Part shown: positions 1 to 8,585 of the stretch, piece by piece
Layout of the letters: every line of letters starts with the position of its first letter
Position numbering within the stretch: the stretch's first letter is position 1
NCBI RefSeq assembly: GCF_015679325.1
Contig: NZ_JADPVI010000004.1
Span: 278,864 to 342,863, forward strand
Direction: 5' to 3'
DNA: 64,000 nucleotides
Source: Kaistella gelatinilytica
GTDB lineage: Bacteria > Bacteroidota > Bacteroidia > Flavobacteriales > Weeksellaceae
The notes under the pieces: model-generated
Told to the model about the DNA's origin: nothing
Seen by the model: only the letters and a program-made list of their open reading frames with translations
Database searches by the model: none
Position numbers and translations under genes: made by a program

Positions 1-253
1 TGACGTATTTTTTTGAATTTTTCACTTTGTCTGCTTCCGAATTTTCGTACATTGTCATGCAACTGATATCATCGAACTTGTACACTCTGCCTTTTTCTGT
101 AATTAATTCTGTGCCGTACGGCAGATCTGTGATCGTCATTTTACAGTTGTCACACTGATCTTTTTCAAGAAGAAAATCTTTGGGGCCACTTTCCTGACAA
201 GACATTAAGGCTAGAAAAGGAAGTGCAAGTAAAATGCTTTTTGGAAATTTCAT
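1..253 (-). CDS. nosL: NosL-like copper lipoprotein, partial (3' end beyond window)
   Basis: This is the N-terminal 84 residues of a lipoprotein read from the ATG at 251-253 toward the window edge. It has a short signal peptide ending in a lipobox (ALMSCQE), then the segment CDNCKMTITD, which matches the Cys-x2-Cys-x-Met copper-binding signature of NosL. NosL is a copper chaperone that supplies Cu(I) to nitrous oxide reductase in the periplasm. Its place directly downstream of nosZ and a nos-associated membrane gene on the same strand supports the call. The gene is cut by the window start, so the C-terminal domain cannot be checked. It is too short in the window to have been obvious by length alone; identification rests on the motif plus context. 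Confidence 0.85.
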   Translation of the reverse strand, partial: MKFPKSILLALPFLALMSCQESGPKDFLLEKDQCDNCKMTITDLPYGTELITEKGRVYKFDDISCMTMYENSEADKVKNSKKYV

Positions 254-294
254 AATATTTTAAATTGAGGTTTGATTGATTTCAAGCCTAAACT

Positions 295-879
295 TTAAAC
301 CGTTTTTGGCTTTTTGAACTCTATAAATGCTAAGGTAGCTAAAATTGCTGCAACACCGATCATGATGCCACCGCCAATATTGGGATAAGAATACGCAACA
401 AAATTTAGCAATTGTTTTGACCCGAGCAATGGTGGTTGGTAAGACATTCCGGGAACGATGATCGCTGCATGAGGATCCAGGTTATGACCATAATTGTATT
501 CCCACATGTAAAAATCGACCATAAAGGCTAAACAGAAAATCATAAATAGACCGGTAGCAATGTAAAGCCATTTTTTGGTGTTTAAAAACGCTGCAAGGAA
601 ACATAAAAATGCAAAAAATCCCAGTGCGTAAGGTAAAATTTTAAATTCATAGAAATCTTCCTCATGGATGGTTTTCATTCCGATGTAGTGATTCAGTCCA
701 TTGATGATCTGGTAATCTCCGGTAATTTTATGCGACCATAAAAACATCGATAAACCTTCCGGATACTGTGGAGCCTGCAGATAAATAGACCACATTGGAA
801 CAAAGATAGAAACGCCCAAAGCAACTCCACAAATAACGAGTGCAATTCTGGTCAATTTTTTTAGTAATTTTTTTTCCAT
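295..879 (-). CDS. nos-cluster integral membrane protein
   Basis: A 194-residue protein with about four hydrophobic helices (roughly residues 12-34, 82-102, 106-124 and 168-186) and soluble loops between them. It carries no catalytic motif that I recognise. Genes like this sit between nosZ and nosL in clade II nos clusters of Bacteroidota, so a role in assembly of, or electron delivery to, N2O reductase is inferred from position only. It lies 41 bases upstream of nosL on the same strand and is separated from nosZ by a terminator and a regulatory dyad, so it may start its own transcript. The start codon is the ATG at 877-879. The function is unproven. Confidence 0.75.
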   Translation of the reverse strand: MEKKLLKKLTRIALVICGVALGVSIFVPMWSIYLQAPQYPEGLSMFLWSHKITGDYQIINGLNHYIGMKTIHEEDFYEFKILPYALGFFAFLCFLAAFLNTKKWLYIATGLFMIFCLAFMVDFYMWEYNYGHNLDPHAAIIVPGMSYQPPLLGSKQLLNFVAYSYPNIGGGIMIGVAAILATLAFIEFKKPKTV

Positions 880-971
880 TTTTTTAGATTTTAAAAGGCT
901 GGTTTTCTGATGACTTTCTCTAGTAAAGGTCGATCCTTTAAATGGTTTTTAATGTAATATATGTTACAAAG

Positions 972-983
972 TGACACATGTCA
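972..983 (-). promoter_or_regulatory. Candidate CRP/FNR-family operator upstream of the nos membrane gene
   Basis: The sequence TGACACATGTCA fits the TGA-N6-TCA half-site pattern bound by CRP/FNR-type regulators, with arms extended to TGACA/TGTCA. It lies about 95 bases upstream of the membrane-protein start, just past the nosZ terminator. A convincing -7 box could not be placed downstream of it, so the assignment rests on the dyad and on a matching dyad at 3616-3633 in the same cluster. Confidence 0.45.
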
Positions 984-987
984 TCAA

Positions 988-1022
988 AAACAAAAAGGAC
1001 AGTAAAAACTGCCCCTTTGTTA
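988..1022 (-). terminator. Rho-independent terminator of nosZ
   Basis: On the minus strand an imperfect hairpin (arms AAAGG..CAGT and ACTG..CCTTT, loop of A/T) is followed by two T-runs. It begins within 10 bases of the nosZ stop codon, so it should end the cytochrome-nosZ transcript before the membrane gene. Confidence 0.65.
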
Positions 1023-1029
1023 TAAATTT

Positions 1030-3027
1030 CTATTTGGTTTCACCTTGTTTGACCGGGCTTTGAGCATTGTCTTTTTTATTATTCAAGGAGTAGGTAAGTG
1101 GAGTGCTGCTTCCTGCTGGAGAGACTCTCACATATCCCTGCATTTCTTGGTGCAGTGCGCTGCAGAAATCGGTACAGTACATTGGATACATTCCGGCTTT
1201 TTGCGGAACCCATTTGAGCGTACAGGTTTCTCCCGGCATGATCAGAAGTTCTGCATTCTGGTTGCCTTTAATAGCAAAACCGTGAGGAACATCCCAATCC
1301 TGTTCAAGATTTGTAACGTGGAAGTACACTTCGTCACCAACCCGAACGCCTTCAATATTATCCGGAGCAAAGTGAGATCTGATCGAAGTCATGTAAACAT
1401 GAATTTTATTTCCTTCCCGTACAACTTTACTTTCTTTTTCTCCTTTAGTTACATAAGGATGGTGATTATCGTCGATCTTGAAGAATTTCACCTGATCTTT
1501 CAGCATTGCTGCAGGTAAAGCCTGTGCGTAATGAGGTTCACCGAAGAGCGGATAATCCAGTAGCAGTTTCATTTTGTCTCCTGATATATCAAATAACTGG
1601 GCAGATTGCGCCAATTCGGGACCAGTTGGTAAGTATCTGTCTTTGGTAATTTTATTATAAGCTACCACATATTTTCCAAAAGGTTTTGCGGTATCACCAC
1701 CAGGAATCATCAAGTGACCAGTAGAATAATAAGTAGGAACTCTGTCGATAACTTTTAAATCTTTGATATTCCATTTTACCAATTCTGACGATACGAACAT
1801 CGAAGTAATTGCATTTCCTCTGCCATCAAATTCAGTATGAAGTGGTCCTAAACCAGGTTTTTGAACTTCACCGTGCAATGCTGCTTCATATTTAATCACT
1901 TTCACTCCATCGTATTCTCCGCTAAAGTTTTTGTCAGCAATTGCTTTCTGAATTTTAGTAAAACTGAAAACAGGGATTAAAGCTGCTAATTTACCGGATC
2001 CTACAATATATTCACCAGTTGGATCAACATCGCAACCGTGTGGAGATTTAGGACAAGGGATAAAATACATCGCATCTTTCATATCTTCAACAGAAAGAAC
2101 AAGAACTTCTTTTTTCATGGTAGAAGTCGCACTGTGCGTTTTTTCGTCCCATTTGTTGTGTACATATTCTGTTGCAACTTTTCTACCTTTTCCAGCTTTC
2201 GCCATTTCTGCTGCTTTCTTCCAGTTGATCGCCATGATAAAATCTTTATCATTTTGGGACGCATTTACTTCAAGTAAAGTATTGGCTTTTTCAGAATTAT
2301 AGCAAGAGAAGAAGAACCAGTCTCCAGATTTTCCTTTACCTGCATGTGAAAGGTCAAAGTTAATTCCGGGAGCTTCAATTTGGAAAGCGATATCCATTTC
2401 TCCACTGTCTTTATTGATTCCAATAAAAGAAACTACTCCTTTAAAGTTTTCTTTGAAAGACGAGATCGGAACGTCACCATTTTTGTCATCAGTTGGAACT
2501 GCGAAACGTGTTCCTGCAACGACATACTCGGTATTTTCCGTTAAGAAAGGAGAAGAGTGATTCCCTGCAGAATTAGGGATTTCTAAAATCTCTACTGTTT
2601 TAAAAGTTTTAAGATCCAGTCTCGCAACACGAGGTGTATTGTTTGCGTTGGCAAAAAGCCATCTTCCGTCCACTTCACCATTAGTTTGAGATAATGCGAG
2701 GTGATGCTGATCATCCCAGGGAATAAATCCATGAGAAGTTTCAAGCATTGGTTTGGTCTCTTCACTGAATCCGTAACCATTCTCAGGATTTACAGAAAAT
2801 ACAGGAAGCGATTTTAGTAATCTTCCGCTCGGCAATCCGTACACACTTACTTGTCCATTGAAACCTCCGCTGACAAAGTTATAAAACTCATCATATTTTC
2901 CCGGGGCAACATAAACTTTCTGTGCGGCATCACCGCTTACCGCGGTTTCGGTGCCTTTTGGCTTACAACCACTCAGCGCAATTAAGGCAACAATGGTAGA
3001 GAGCCCGAATAATTTAAGACTTTTCAT
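1030..3027 (-). CDS. nosZ: Nitrous oxide reductase, Sec-type (clade II)
   Basis: A 665-residue N2O reductase that reduces N2O to N2 in the periplasm using CuZ and CuA centres. The N-terminus is a lipoprotein-type Sec signal (ALIALSGCKPKG), not a Tat signal, which is the mark of clade II (atypical) NosZ. The middle is a beta-propeller with CuZ-type His motifs (SPHGCDVDPTG, DDNHHPYV). The C-terminal cupredoxin domain has the CuA ligands: a His in DVPHGF and the set C-x3-C-x3-H-x2-M in CTDFCSALHQEM. It follows a cytochrome c gene by 34 bases in what looks like one operon, which suggests electrons are delivered through that cytochrome. A terminator follows the stop. Length and motifs match the family; confidence is high. 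Confidence 0.97.
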   Translation of the reverse strand: MKSLKLFGLSTIVALIALSGCKPKGTETAVSGDAAQKVYVAPGKYDEFYNFVSGGFNGQVSVYGLPSGRLLKSLPVFSVNPENGYGFSEETKPMLETSHGFIPWDDQHHLALSQTNGEVDGRWLFANANNTPRVARLDLKTFKTVEILEIPNSAGNHSSPFLTENTEYVVAGTRFAVPTDDKNGDVPISSFKENFKGVVSFIGINKDSGEMDIAFQIEAPGINFDLSHAGKGKSGDWFFFSCYNSEKANTLLEVNASQNDKDFIMAINWKKAAEMAKAGKGRKVATEYVHNKWDEKTHSATSTMKKEVLVLSVEDMKDAMYFIPCPKSPHGCDVDPTGEYIVGSGKLAALIPVFSFTKIQKAIADKNFSGEYDGVKVIKYEAALHGEVQKPGLGPLHTEFDGRGNAITSMFVSSELVKWNIKDLKVIDRVPTYYSTGHLMIPGGDTAKPFGKYVVAYNKITKDRYLPTGPELAQSAQLFDISGDKMKLLLDYPLFGEPHYAQALPAAMLKDQVKFFKIDDNHHPYVTKGEKESKVVREGNKIHVYMTSIRSHFAPDNIEGVRVGDEVYFHVTNLEQDWDVPHGFAIKGNQNAELLIMPGETCTLKWVPQKAGMYPMYCTDFCSALHQEMQGYVRVSPAGSSTPLTYSLNNKKDNAQSPVKQGETK

Positions 3028-3061
3028 ATTGATATTTGATTAATTTTTTTGCTAAAGAATC

Positions 3062-3565
3062 TTACTTCGCGCCGTCGATCTGTCTCATGTATTCGAAAAT
3101 TTCGCGGGCTTCAGTATCATTCAAACTTTGGTTCGGCATTCTTACCAAACAAAGTTCCAGTTGTTTCTGTAACTCAGGATCCACGTCGATCATTGGATCA
3201 GGATTAGAGATGAAATTCATGATCCATTCCGGAGTTTGTTTTTTGGTAACACCTTTCCAACCTGGACCAACTAATTTTTCATCGGTAGGTTTGTGACAAG
3301 AAGTACATTTAACCTCAGCAACCTTTTTACCAGATGCAGCCATCGCAGGATCAAATTTAGTGATGTCGATTTTTTCATGTTTCCCAAGACCTCTGTTTGG
3401 ATCATATTTTGCTGCAGTAGCTTCCATTTCTGCACTGCTTTGATCAGTCGCAGCTGGTGTCGAAGCTGTAGAGCCGGATGGGATCGAATCTGTTTTCTTG
3501 TCACCACCACAAGAGAAAAGCGCCATAGTTAACACTGAGAGTGCAATTGTTTTTAATGTTTTCAT
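3062..3565 (-). CDS. Cytochrome c lipoprotein of the nos operon
   Basis: A 167-residue monoheme cytochrome c. I chose the ATG at 3563-3565 because it gives a signal peptide with lipobox LFSCGG; the longer reading frame adds 34 residues unlike a signal sequence. After an acidic, Ser/Thr-rich linker the heme motif CTSCH appears, followed by a conserved GPGW-type segment, with a probable axial Met in VRMPNQSL. It is the first gene of the minus-strand operon and is followed by nosZ, so it is the likely electron donor to N2O reductase. A -7 box (TACTTTTG on the minus strand, 3587-3594) and a TGA-N6-TCA dyad lie just upstream. Confidence 0.88.
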   Translation of the reverse strand: MKTLKTIALSVLTMALFSCGGDKKTDSIPSGSTASTPAATDQSSAEMEATAAKYDPNRGLGKHEKIDITKFDPAMAASGKKVAEVKCTSCHKPTDEKLVGPGWKGVTKKQTPEWIMNFISNPDPMIDVDPELQKQLELCLVRMPNQSLNDTEAREIFEYMRQIDGAK

Positions 3566-3586
3566 ATCTTTAATATATTTATTACT

Positions 3587-3684
3587 CAAAAGTAGGAAGA
3601 TTTGGCAAGAACTGCGTATGATCTGAGTCATACGGTTTATATGACATTTATCTTCACTTTTATTCAAGAAATTTTCTATTTTTG
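3587..3684. promoter_or_regulatory. Divergent nos promoter region with CRP/FNR-type dyad
   Basis: A perfect inverted repeat GTATGA-N6-TCATAC lies at 3616-3633. The minus-strand -7 box TACTTTTG (3587-3594) is about 30 bases from the dyad centre, the class II activator spacing known for CRP/FNR proteins. On the plus strand TATTTTTG (3677-3684) is a -7 box for the divergent cytochrome, without a clear -33 TTTG, as expected for an activated promoter. One regulator could therefore switch both units, probably in response to oxygen or nitrogen oxides (inference). Confidence 0.55.
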
Positions 3685-3700
3685 TAACAAATTAAAAAAG

Positions 3701-4084
3701 ATGAACAAGTACTTAATGATAATCGCAATGTTGGCAGTTGTTTCTTGCGGAAAAAAAGTTGATTCAGGTAAAGAAAGCAATGTAATGTTACCAGAACCTG
3801 CCGTTAAAGTGATGGATTCGGCAACAGCAGGAAAACATGAAGGTTTGGCGCTTATTGAAGGGGCAGACTGCTTAACTTGTCATAAAATGGATACCAAATT
3901 AGTAGGTCCATCTTACCAGGAAGTTGCAGCTAAATATACAGAAGCTGATGTTGACAAATTAGCAACCAAAATTATAGAGGGCGGAAAAGGAGTTTGGGGA
4001 GAAATCCCGATGACTGCGCACAAAGGAATGAGCCCCGACAACGCAAAAAAAATGGTAGAATATATTCTTACCCTAAAAAAATAA
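3701..4084 (+). CDS. Small cytochrome c lipoprotein (c551/c552-like)
   Basis: A 127-residue monoheme cytochrome c read divergently from the nos operon. I took the ATG at 3701 because it begins a compact lipoprotein signal (AMLAVVSCGKK); the upstream in-frame extension contains the promoter. The heme motif is CLTCH, followed by LVGPSY and a distal IPMTAH that likely holds the axial Met, the pattern of small bacterial c551/c552 proteins. It shares its promoter region with the nos cytochrome, so a role in periplasmic electron transfer to nitrous oxide reductase or a related oxidase is reasonable. A hairpin terminator follows the stop by about 25 bases. Confidence 0.88.
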   Translation: MNKYLMIIAMLAVVSCGKKVDSGKESNVMLPEPAVKVMDSATAGKHEGLALIEGADCLTCHKMDTKLVGPSYQEVAAKYTEADVDKLATKIIEGGKGVWGEIPMTAHKGMSPDNAKKMVEYILTLKK

Positions 4085-4106
4085 GAGAATCTCAATTCTT
4101 TCAAAC

Positions 4107-4140
4107 AGACATCTTATATTGTATAGGATGTCTTTTTTTT
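4107..4140 (+). terminator. Terminator after the small cytochrome gene
   Basis: A hairpin with arms AGACATC and GATGTCT, separated by an A/T loop, is followed by a run of eight T. It is placed 22 bases after the cytochrome stop. Confidence 0.8.
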
Positions 4141-4277
4141 GTTTTTAATTAATGGTTTTTTTGGTGATCCAATTGTCAGGTTAGATAAGACCAAAAGTTT
4201 TTTCGGTACTAAAAGTTTTAGTATTTTAGTGCAGTTTCATTCATTTGTATGAAGATCTTTTTAATAATTTCTGTCAA

Positions 4278-4309
4278 TTTGTCATAAATTTTTGCTTGGT
4301 ATATTTTTG
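4278..4309 (+). promoter_or_regulatory. dnaK promoter (Bacteroidota -33/-7)
   Basis: TTTG at 4278-4281 and TATTTTTG at 4302-4309 are separated by exactly 20 bases, matching the primary-sigma consensus of Bacteroidota (TTTG-N19-21-TAnnTTTG). The predicted transcript has a leader of about 40 bases before the dnaK ATG. I saw no CIRCE element. Confidence 0.7.
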
Positions 4310-4356
4310 GAGAATGCATTAACAAATAAAGTTTAAAACTAAAAAATATACATACT

Positions 4357-6255
4357 ATGAGTAAAATAATTGGAATTGATTTAGGAACAACAAACTCTTG
4401 CGTATCCGTAATGGAAGGTAAAGATCCGGTTGTGATCCCAAATTCAGAAGGTAAAAGAACAACACCTTCAATCGTTGCATTCACCGAAGATGGTGAAAGA
4501 AAAGTAGGTGATCCTGCAAAAAGACAGGCAGTAACAAACCCTACGAAAACCGTTTATTCGATCAAGAGATTTATCGGAACACATTTCAAAGATGATGCGA
4601 AAGAAGTTTCAAGAGTACCTTATAAAGTCGTAAGCGGACCAAACGATACCATCAAAGTAAAAATCGACGACAGAGAATATACGCCACAGGAAATTTCTGC
4701 AATGATCCTTCAGAAAATGAAGAAAACTGCTGAAGATTATTTGGGTCAGGAAGTAACGAGAGCGGTAATTACTGTTCCGGCTTACTTTAACGATGCTCAA
4801 AGACAGGCGACGAAAGAAGCAGGTGAAATCGCTGGTTTAACCGTAGAAAGAATTATCAATGAGCCTACAGCAGCAGCTTTGGCTTATGGAATGGATAAAG
4901 CACATAAAGATCAAAAAATTGCGGTTTATGATTTAGGTGGTGGAACATTTGACGTTTCAATCCTTGATCTGGGAGACGGTGTTTTTGAAGTATTATCAAC
5001 AAATGGGGATACGCATTTAGGTGGTGATGATTTCGATGATGTGATCATTAACTGGATGGCAGACGAATTTAAAACGGAAGAAGGTGTTGATTTGAAAACA
5101 GATCCTATCGCTTTACAAAGATTGAAAGAAGCTGCGGAAAAAGCAAAAATTGAATTGTCTTCTGCGCCACAAACTGAGATCAACTTGCCGTATATTACTG
5201 CAACTGCAACAGGTCCAAAACACATGGTGAAAACTTTGACCAAAGCGAAATTCGAACAATTGTCTGCTGATCTGGTAAAACGTTCAATGGAGCCTTGTAA
5301 AAAAGCGCTTTCTGATGCTGGACTTTCTATTTCAGATATCGATGAGGTAATTTTGGTAGGTGGTTCAACCAGAATCCCAATTATCCAGGAGCAGGTTGAA
5401 AAATTCTTTGGTAAAAAACCTTCGAAAGGAGTTAATCCAGATGAGGTTGTTGCCATTGGTGCAGCAATTCAGGGTGGAGTTTTAACAGGAGATGTAAAAG
5501 ACGTTCTTTTATTAGACGTTACGCCACTTTCTTTAGGAATTGAGACAATGGGTTCAGTTTTCACTAAATTAATTGATGCGAACACAACCATTCCAACGAA
5601 AAAATCAGAAGTTTTCTCTACCGCAAGTGATAACCAGCCTGCAGTTTCTATTAGAGTAGGACAGGGAGAAAGACCAATGTTTAACGACAACAAAGAAATC
5701 GGAAGATTTGATCTAACTGATATTCCACCAGCACAAAGAGGAGTTCCTCAGATTGAAGTAACTTTCGATATTGATGCCAACGGAATCTTGAGTGTTTCTG
5801 CAAAAGATAAAGGAACCGGAAAGGAGCAAACGATCAAAATTCAGGCAAGTTCAGGACTTTCAGATGATGAGATCCAAAGAATGAAAAGAGAAGCTGAAGA
5901 AAATGCTTCCTCTGATGCGAAAAGAAAAGAAGAAGTTGAAATCTTCAATAAAGCAGACGCATTGCTTTTCCAAACAGAAAAACAACTGAAAGAATTCGGT
6001 GATAAATTATCTGCAGATAAAAAAGCAGCGGTAGAAACTGCTCACGCAGAATTAAAAACTGCTTTCGAGGCAAAAGATATGGACAGTGTAAAAACGAAAA
6101 CTGAAGCATTAGATGCTGCTTGGATGGCTGCTTCAGAAGAAATGTACGCTGCAGGAAATCAAGGACAACCGGGAGCTGATCAAGCGCAGGGAAATCCAGA
6201 AGGTAATTCAGGAACAGAAGATGTTCAGGATGCTGATTTCGAAGAAGTGAAATAA
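4357..6255 (+). CDS. dnaK: Chaperone protein DnaK (Hsp70)
   Basis: A 632-residue Hsp70. The N-terminal ATPase domain begins with [13 protein letters not shown], carries the phosphate-2 motif [10 protein letters not shown] and the adenosine motif VGGSTRIP. The substrate-binding beta domain follows from about residue 390, then the helical lid, and the protein ends in a Gly/Gln-rich linker and an acidic tail (DADFEEVK) as in bacterial DnaK. Length is normal. It works in the cytoplasm with DnaJ and GrpE, which are not in this window. It is monocistronic: its own promoter lies upstream and a strong terminator follows 22 bases after the stop. The accessory island begins immediately after that terminator. 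Confidence 0.99.
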   Translation: MSKIIGIDLGTTNSCVSVMEGKDPVVIPNSEGKRTTPSIVAFTEDGERKVGDPAKRQAVTNPTKTVYSIKRFIGTHFKDDAKEVSRVPYKVVSGPNDTIKVKIDDREYTPQEISAMILQKMKKTAEDYLGQEVTRAVITVPAYFNDAQRQATKEAGEIAGLTVERIINEPTAAALAYGMDKAHKDQKIAVYDLGGGTFDVSILDLGDGVFEVLSTNGDTHLGGDDFDDVIINWMADEFKTEEGVDLKTDPIALQRLKEAAEKAKIELSSAPQTEINLPYITATATGPKHMVKTLTKAKFEQLSADLVKRSMEPCKKALSDAGLSISDIDEVILVGGSTRIPIIQEQVEKFFGKKPSKGVNPDEVVAIGAAIQGGVLTGDVKDVLLLDVTPLSLGIETMGSVFTKLIDANTTIPTKKSEVFSTASDNQPAVSIRVGQGERPMFNDNKEIGRFDLTDIPPAQRGVPQIEVTFDIDANGILSVSAKDKGTGKEQTIKIQASSGLSDDEIQRMKREAEENASSDAKRKEEVEIFNKADALLFQTEKQLKEFGDKLSADKKAAVETAHAELKTAFEAKDMDSVKTKTEALDAAWMAASEEMYAAGNQGQPGADQAQGNPEGNSGTEDVQDADFEEVK

Positions 6256-6276
6256 GACTTCTCAATTTTATAATAG

Positions 6277-6309
6277 AAATTCCCCGAGTTTAACCTGGGG
6301 AATTTTTTG
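6277..6309 (+). terminator. dnaK terminator
   Basis: Hairpin with arms AATTCCCC and GGGGAATT followed by T6. A near copy of this sequence (27557-27593) stands at the other end of the accessory island. Confidence 0.85.
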
Positions 6310-6410
6310 TTTAGTAATTTTTTCTACTCGCGTTAATGATTTAATATATTAGTTAATAAAAACTGTATTTTGTAGCACCTCCCATTTTAAATTAATTACG
6401 AATACACTAA

Positions 6411-6446
6411 ATAGTCATCTTTCGTCCGTTTGATTTGATACATTTG
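6411..6446 (+). promoter_or_regulatory. Promoter/operator of the first WYL gene (weak member of the shared set)
   Basis: A -7 box TACATTTG (6439-6446) is preceded at exactly 11 bases by TAGTCATCTTTCGTCC, which agrees at 9 of 16 positions with the operator-like element found before the AAA+ gene (21722-21737). The identical spacing, more than the base identity, places it in the same set. Confidence 0.4.
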
Positions 6447-6463
6447 TATTATAATCAAACAAA

Positions 6464-7384
6464 ATGGCAAAAAGAGATCAAATGTTGAGATTGATGTATA
6501 TTTCAAATCTGCTTCAAGACAAAAGGAATATTGGCGCTACTTATGAAGAAGTCAGAAATCATTTGGAAGCACAACATTATGACCGAAAAGGGTACGATAA
6601 CGATTTGGCTTTTAGTGAAAAAACCTTTAAAAGAGACCGTAATTTACTTTTTGAAGTTTTTGGAATTGAAACCCAGTTCAAAAGATCAACAATGTCTTAT
6701 CAAATTATAGAAGATGAAAATCTAGAGCAATCACAAGGTATTTTTGAAAATTTAATGTTGATCAATGCATACAAACAAACTGTTGATCATTCCAAAATAA
6801 TGCTTTTTGAAAAAAGACAAGCATCTGGACTTCATCATTTAGATGGGATCGTTCACGCCATCAAAAATTGTAAAACAATCAGTTTGCAATACAAGAAATT
6901 TTCGGAAACTGCTTCTCATAAAAAAGTTTTACAACCTTATGCTGTTAAAGAATTCAGAAACCGTTGGTACCTTCTTGCGAATGAAGATGACGGAAAAGAT
7001 TTTATCCTTAAAACTTATAGTTTGGATCGAATTACAGATCTCGATATTCACAATAAAACTTTCACAAAGAAAGAAATCGATATTGAATCTCTTTTCGTCA
7101 ATTCTTTTGGTATCGTTTCTACGCTCGGCGAAAAGCCTGAAAAAATCATTTTATCATTTAATCAAAATCAAAAGGGATTTGTAAAATCATTACCAATTCA
7201 TCATTCTCAAAAAATTCTCATCGATAATAACGAAGAATATCAAATTGAGTTGACTTTAATTCCGACTTACGATTTTTACCAGGAGTTATTGACACACGCT
7301 GAAAGATTGACGATTGTGCAACCAGATAAAGTGAAAAATAAATATTTAGAGTTCCTCGGTCAAGCGATGCAATTAAATAATTAA
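6464..7384 (+). CDS. WYL-domain transcriptional regulator (island left end)
   Basis: A 306-residue regulator with an N-terminal winged-helix-type DNA-binding region (about residues 1-85, starting MAKRDQMLRL) and a C-terminal WYL domain (about 125-200) recognisable by the core NRWYLLANE, followed by a WCX-like extension. WYL proteins bind nucleic acid or nucleotide ligands and commonly control bacterial defence loci such as BREX and CBASS. It has a paralogue of identical length at 24776-25696 near the other end of the island. The start is supported by the promoter 17 bases upstream. Which genes it controls is inferred from the shared operator-like motif, and whether it represses or activates is unknown. 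Confidence 0.85.
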   Translation: MAKRDQMLRLMYISNLLQDKRNIGATYEEVRNHLEAQHYDRKGYDNDLAFSEKTFKRDRNLLFEVFGIETQFKRSTMSYQIIEDENLEQSQGIFENLMLINAYKQTVDHSKIMLFEKRQASGLHHLDGIVHAIKNCKTISLQYKKFSETASHKKVLQPYAVKEFRNRWYLLANEDDGKDFILKTYSLDRITDLDIHNKTFTKKEIDIESLFVNSFGIVSTLGEKPEKIILSFNQNQKGFVKSLPIHHSQKILIDNNEEYQIELTLIPTYDFYQELLTHAERLTIVQPDKVKNKYLEFLGQAMQLNN

Positions 7385-7444
7385 CTTAAAGCAACAAAAA
7401 AAATTTGCGAAAATTAGTAAATGAATTAACAACTTATAATAATC

Positions 7445-7984
7445 ATGAATAAAAAACTCCTCTACATCCATGGACTTGGTTCCGATCGAAACTCCAGAAA
7501 ATTTGTAAATATTAAAGAATATTTCAAAGATCAATTCGAATATAATTTCGTGGAATGGAAAAATAATTCCAATATTTTATCCCTTTTAAATGAGGCTAAA
7601 AAATGGCTAGAATCTGGCTCTACTGATCAAATCGTTTTGGTGGGAGATTCAACTGGAGCAAACTTCGCATATCAATTAAGAGAAAAACTGAAACAAGATA
7701 ATATAAAAACAATTCTTCTTTTGACCAGTCCGTTATTGGATATCTCGAACAGAATTAGGGATATTGAATTTCCAAAAAATCTCATTTCGCAATTATGGAA
7801 AATAGAAAATCCTGAGGAAGCGCTCATTATTGCGACGCAGAAAGATGAAGTTTTAAATCTAATTCCTTTATACCAGAAGAAATTAAAAAATGTAGAATTA
7901 ATCGATGTTGATGACAGCCATCGATTGTTGAAATTTGAAAACTATGTTCCTCATATCGAGAAATATATTCAGTCTCAAACATAA
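7445..7984 (+). CDS. Small alpha/beta hydrolase (YqiA/UPF0227-like)
   Basis: A 179-residue alpha/beta-hydrolase fold protein. It starts with a beta strand and oxyanion-type loop LLYIHGLGSD, has the nucleophile elbow GDSTG with Ser69, a candidate catalytic Asp in ATQKDEV and a candidate His in DDSHRLL near the C-terminus, so the whole triad is present. The size and layout resemble the YqiA/UPF0227 esterase-like group. It follows the WYL gene by 60 bases on the same strand and may be cotranscribed; a bidirectional terminator follows. Substrate unknown; a link with defence is only by location. Confidence 0.7.
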   Translation: MNKKLLYIHGLGSDRNSRKFVNIKEYFKDQFEYNFVEWKNNSNILSLLNEAKKWLESGSTDQIVLVGDSTGANFAYQLREKLKQDNIKTILLLTSPLLDISNRIRDIEFPKNLISQLWKIENPEEALIIATQKDEVLNLIPLYQKKLKNVELIDVDDSHRLLKFENYVPHIEKYIQSQT

Positions 7985-8015
7985 AAAAATGCAGGCAAAT
8001 AAATCCTGCATTTTT
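7985..8015. terminator. Bidirectional terminator between convergent genes
   Basis: Hairpin with arms AAAAATGCAGG and CCTGCATTTTT; the A- and T-runs on either side let it end both the hydrolase (plus) and the SLOG gene (minus). Confidence 0.85.
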
Positions 8016-8033
8016 AGGTTCGTTTTCAAAATT

Positions 8034-8387
8034 CTAATAGTTGATAATCAATAATTTTTTCTCCAGTTTTTTCGTTTTTTTAATACTGTCAAGCGTTCCT
8101 TTTGATTTTCCATCCCAAAACGCAAATACAATATCTGAATTTTCAATTATTTTAGAATTGCGGACAATCGTAGCACCACGGCCATATTTTTCAAAATTTG
8201 GTTTGAAAATAATCATTTCAATATCCATTTCAGCAGCAAATTTTTCCGCCAAAGTATCGGCACCTTTTGCGCCACCCGATACAATGCACTGAAGCGAAAT
8301 TTCATTTTCCTCAGTGAATTTCGCCAATTCATTTTTAAGTAATTCATAATCATTAAAATCCCGACCACCAATAATTGCTATTTTCAT
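8034..8387 (-). CDS. SLOG-fold protein (DUF2493/YspA-like)
   Basis: A 117-residue single-domain protein of the YpsA/SLOG superfamily (Rossmann-like nucleotide binding). The N-terminal strand-loop MKIAIIGGRDFND, the central VSGGAKGAD phosphate-binding loop, GRGATIVRNSKI and the acidic FAFWDGKSKG segment are all typical of the DUF2493 family. SLOG proteins bind or process nucleotide-derived ligands, and several act in prokaryotic defence and conflict systems. It is the only minus-strand gene inside the island, and ends against the hydrolase at a shared terminator. What its ligand is and whether it works with the neighbouring genes cannot be told from sequence. Confidence 0.75.
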   Translation of the reverse strand: MKIAIIGGRDFNDYELLKNELAKFTEENEISLQCIVSGGAKGADTLAEKFAAEMDIEMIIFKPNFEKYGRGATIVRNSKIIENSDIVFAFWDGKSKGTLDSIKKTKKLEKKLLIINY

Positions 8388-8511
8388 AATGCTTTCTTTT
8401 AAGCGAAAATAACAGTGCCAATAGACGATTGACGGCCATTTAGAAATAGGATTTAAAAAATCTCTGATTCCACTTAAAATAGATACTTGTTGAAATTATT
8501 CATTTTTTTTC

Positions 8512-8547
8512 TACGCCACGTTTTGGCGTTATCACCAATTATCTTTA
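8512..8547 (+). promoter_or_regulatory. Shared island promoter/operator before the 231-aa gene
   Basis: ACGCCACGTTTTGGCG (8513-8528) forms an inverted repeat CGCC-N7-GGCG. Exactly 11 bases later is the -7 box TATCTTTA (8540-8547). The same element and spacing precede the AAA+ gene and the second WYL gene, so it is probably a regulator site overlapping the -33 region. Confidence 0.6.
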
Positions 8548-8585
8548 CTGATAATTAATCATTATAAACATTAAAATCAGTAAAA

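Noticed and set aside
1045..1518. A 157-codon open frame on the plus strand
   Set aside because: It lies antisense to nosZ, has no start context or homology pattern, and follows codon bias of the opposite strand.
4926..5456. A 176-codon minus-strand frame
   Set aside because: Fully antisense to the conserved dnaK gene and Ser-rich as expected for a shadow frame.
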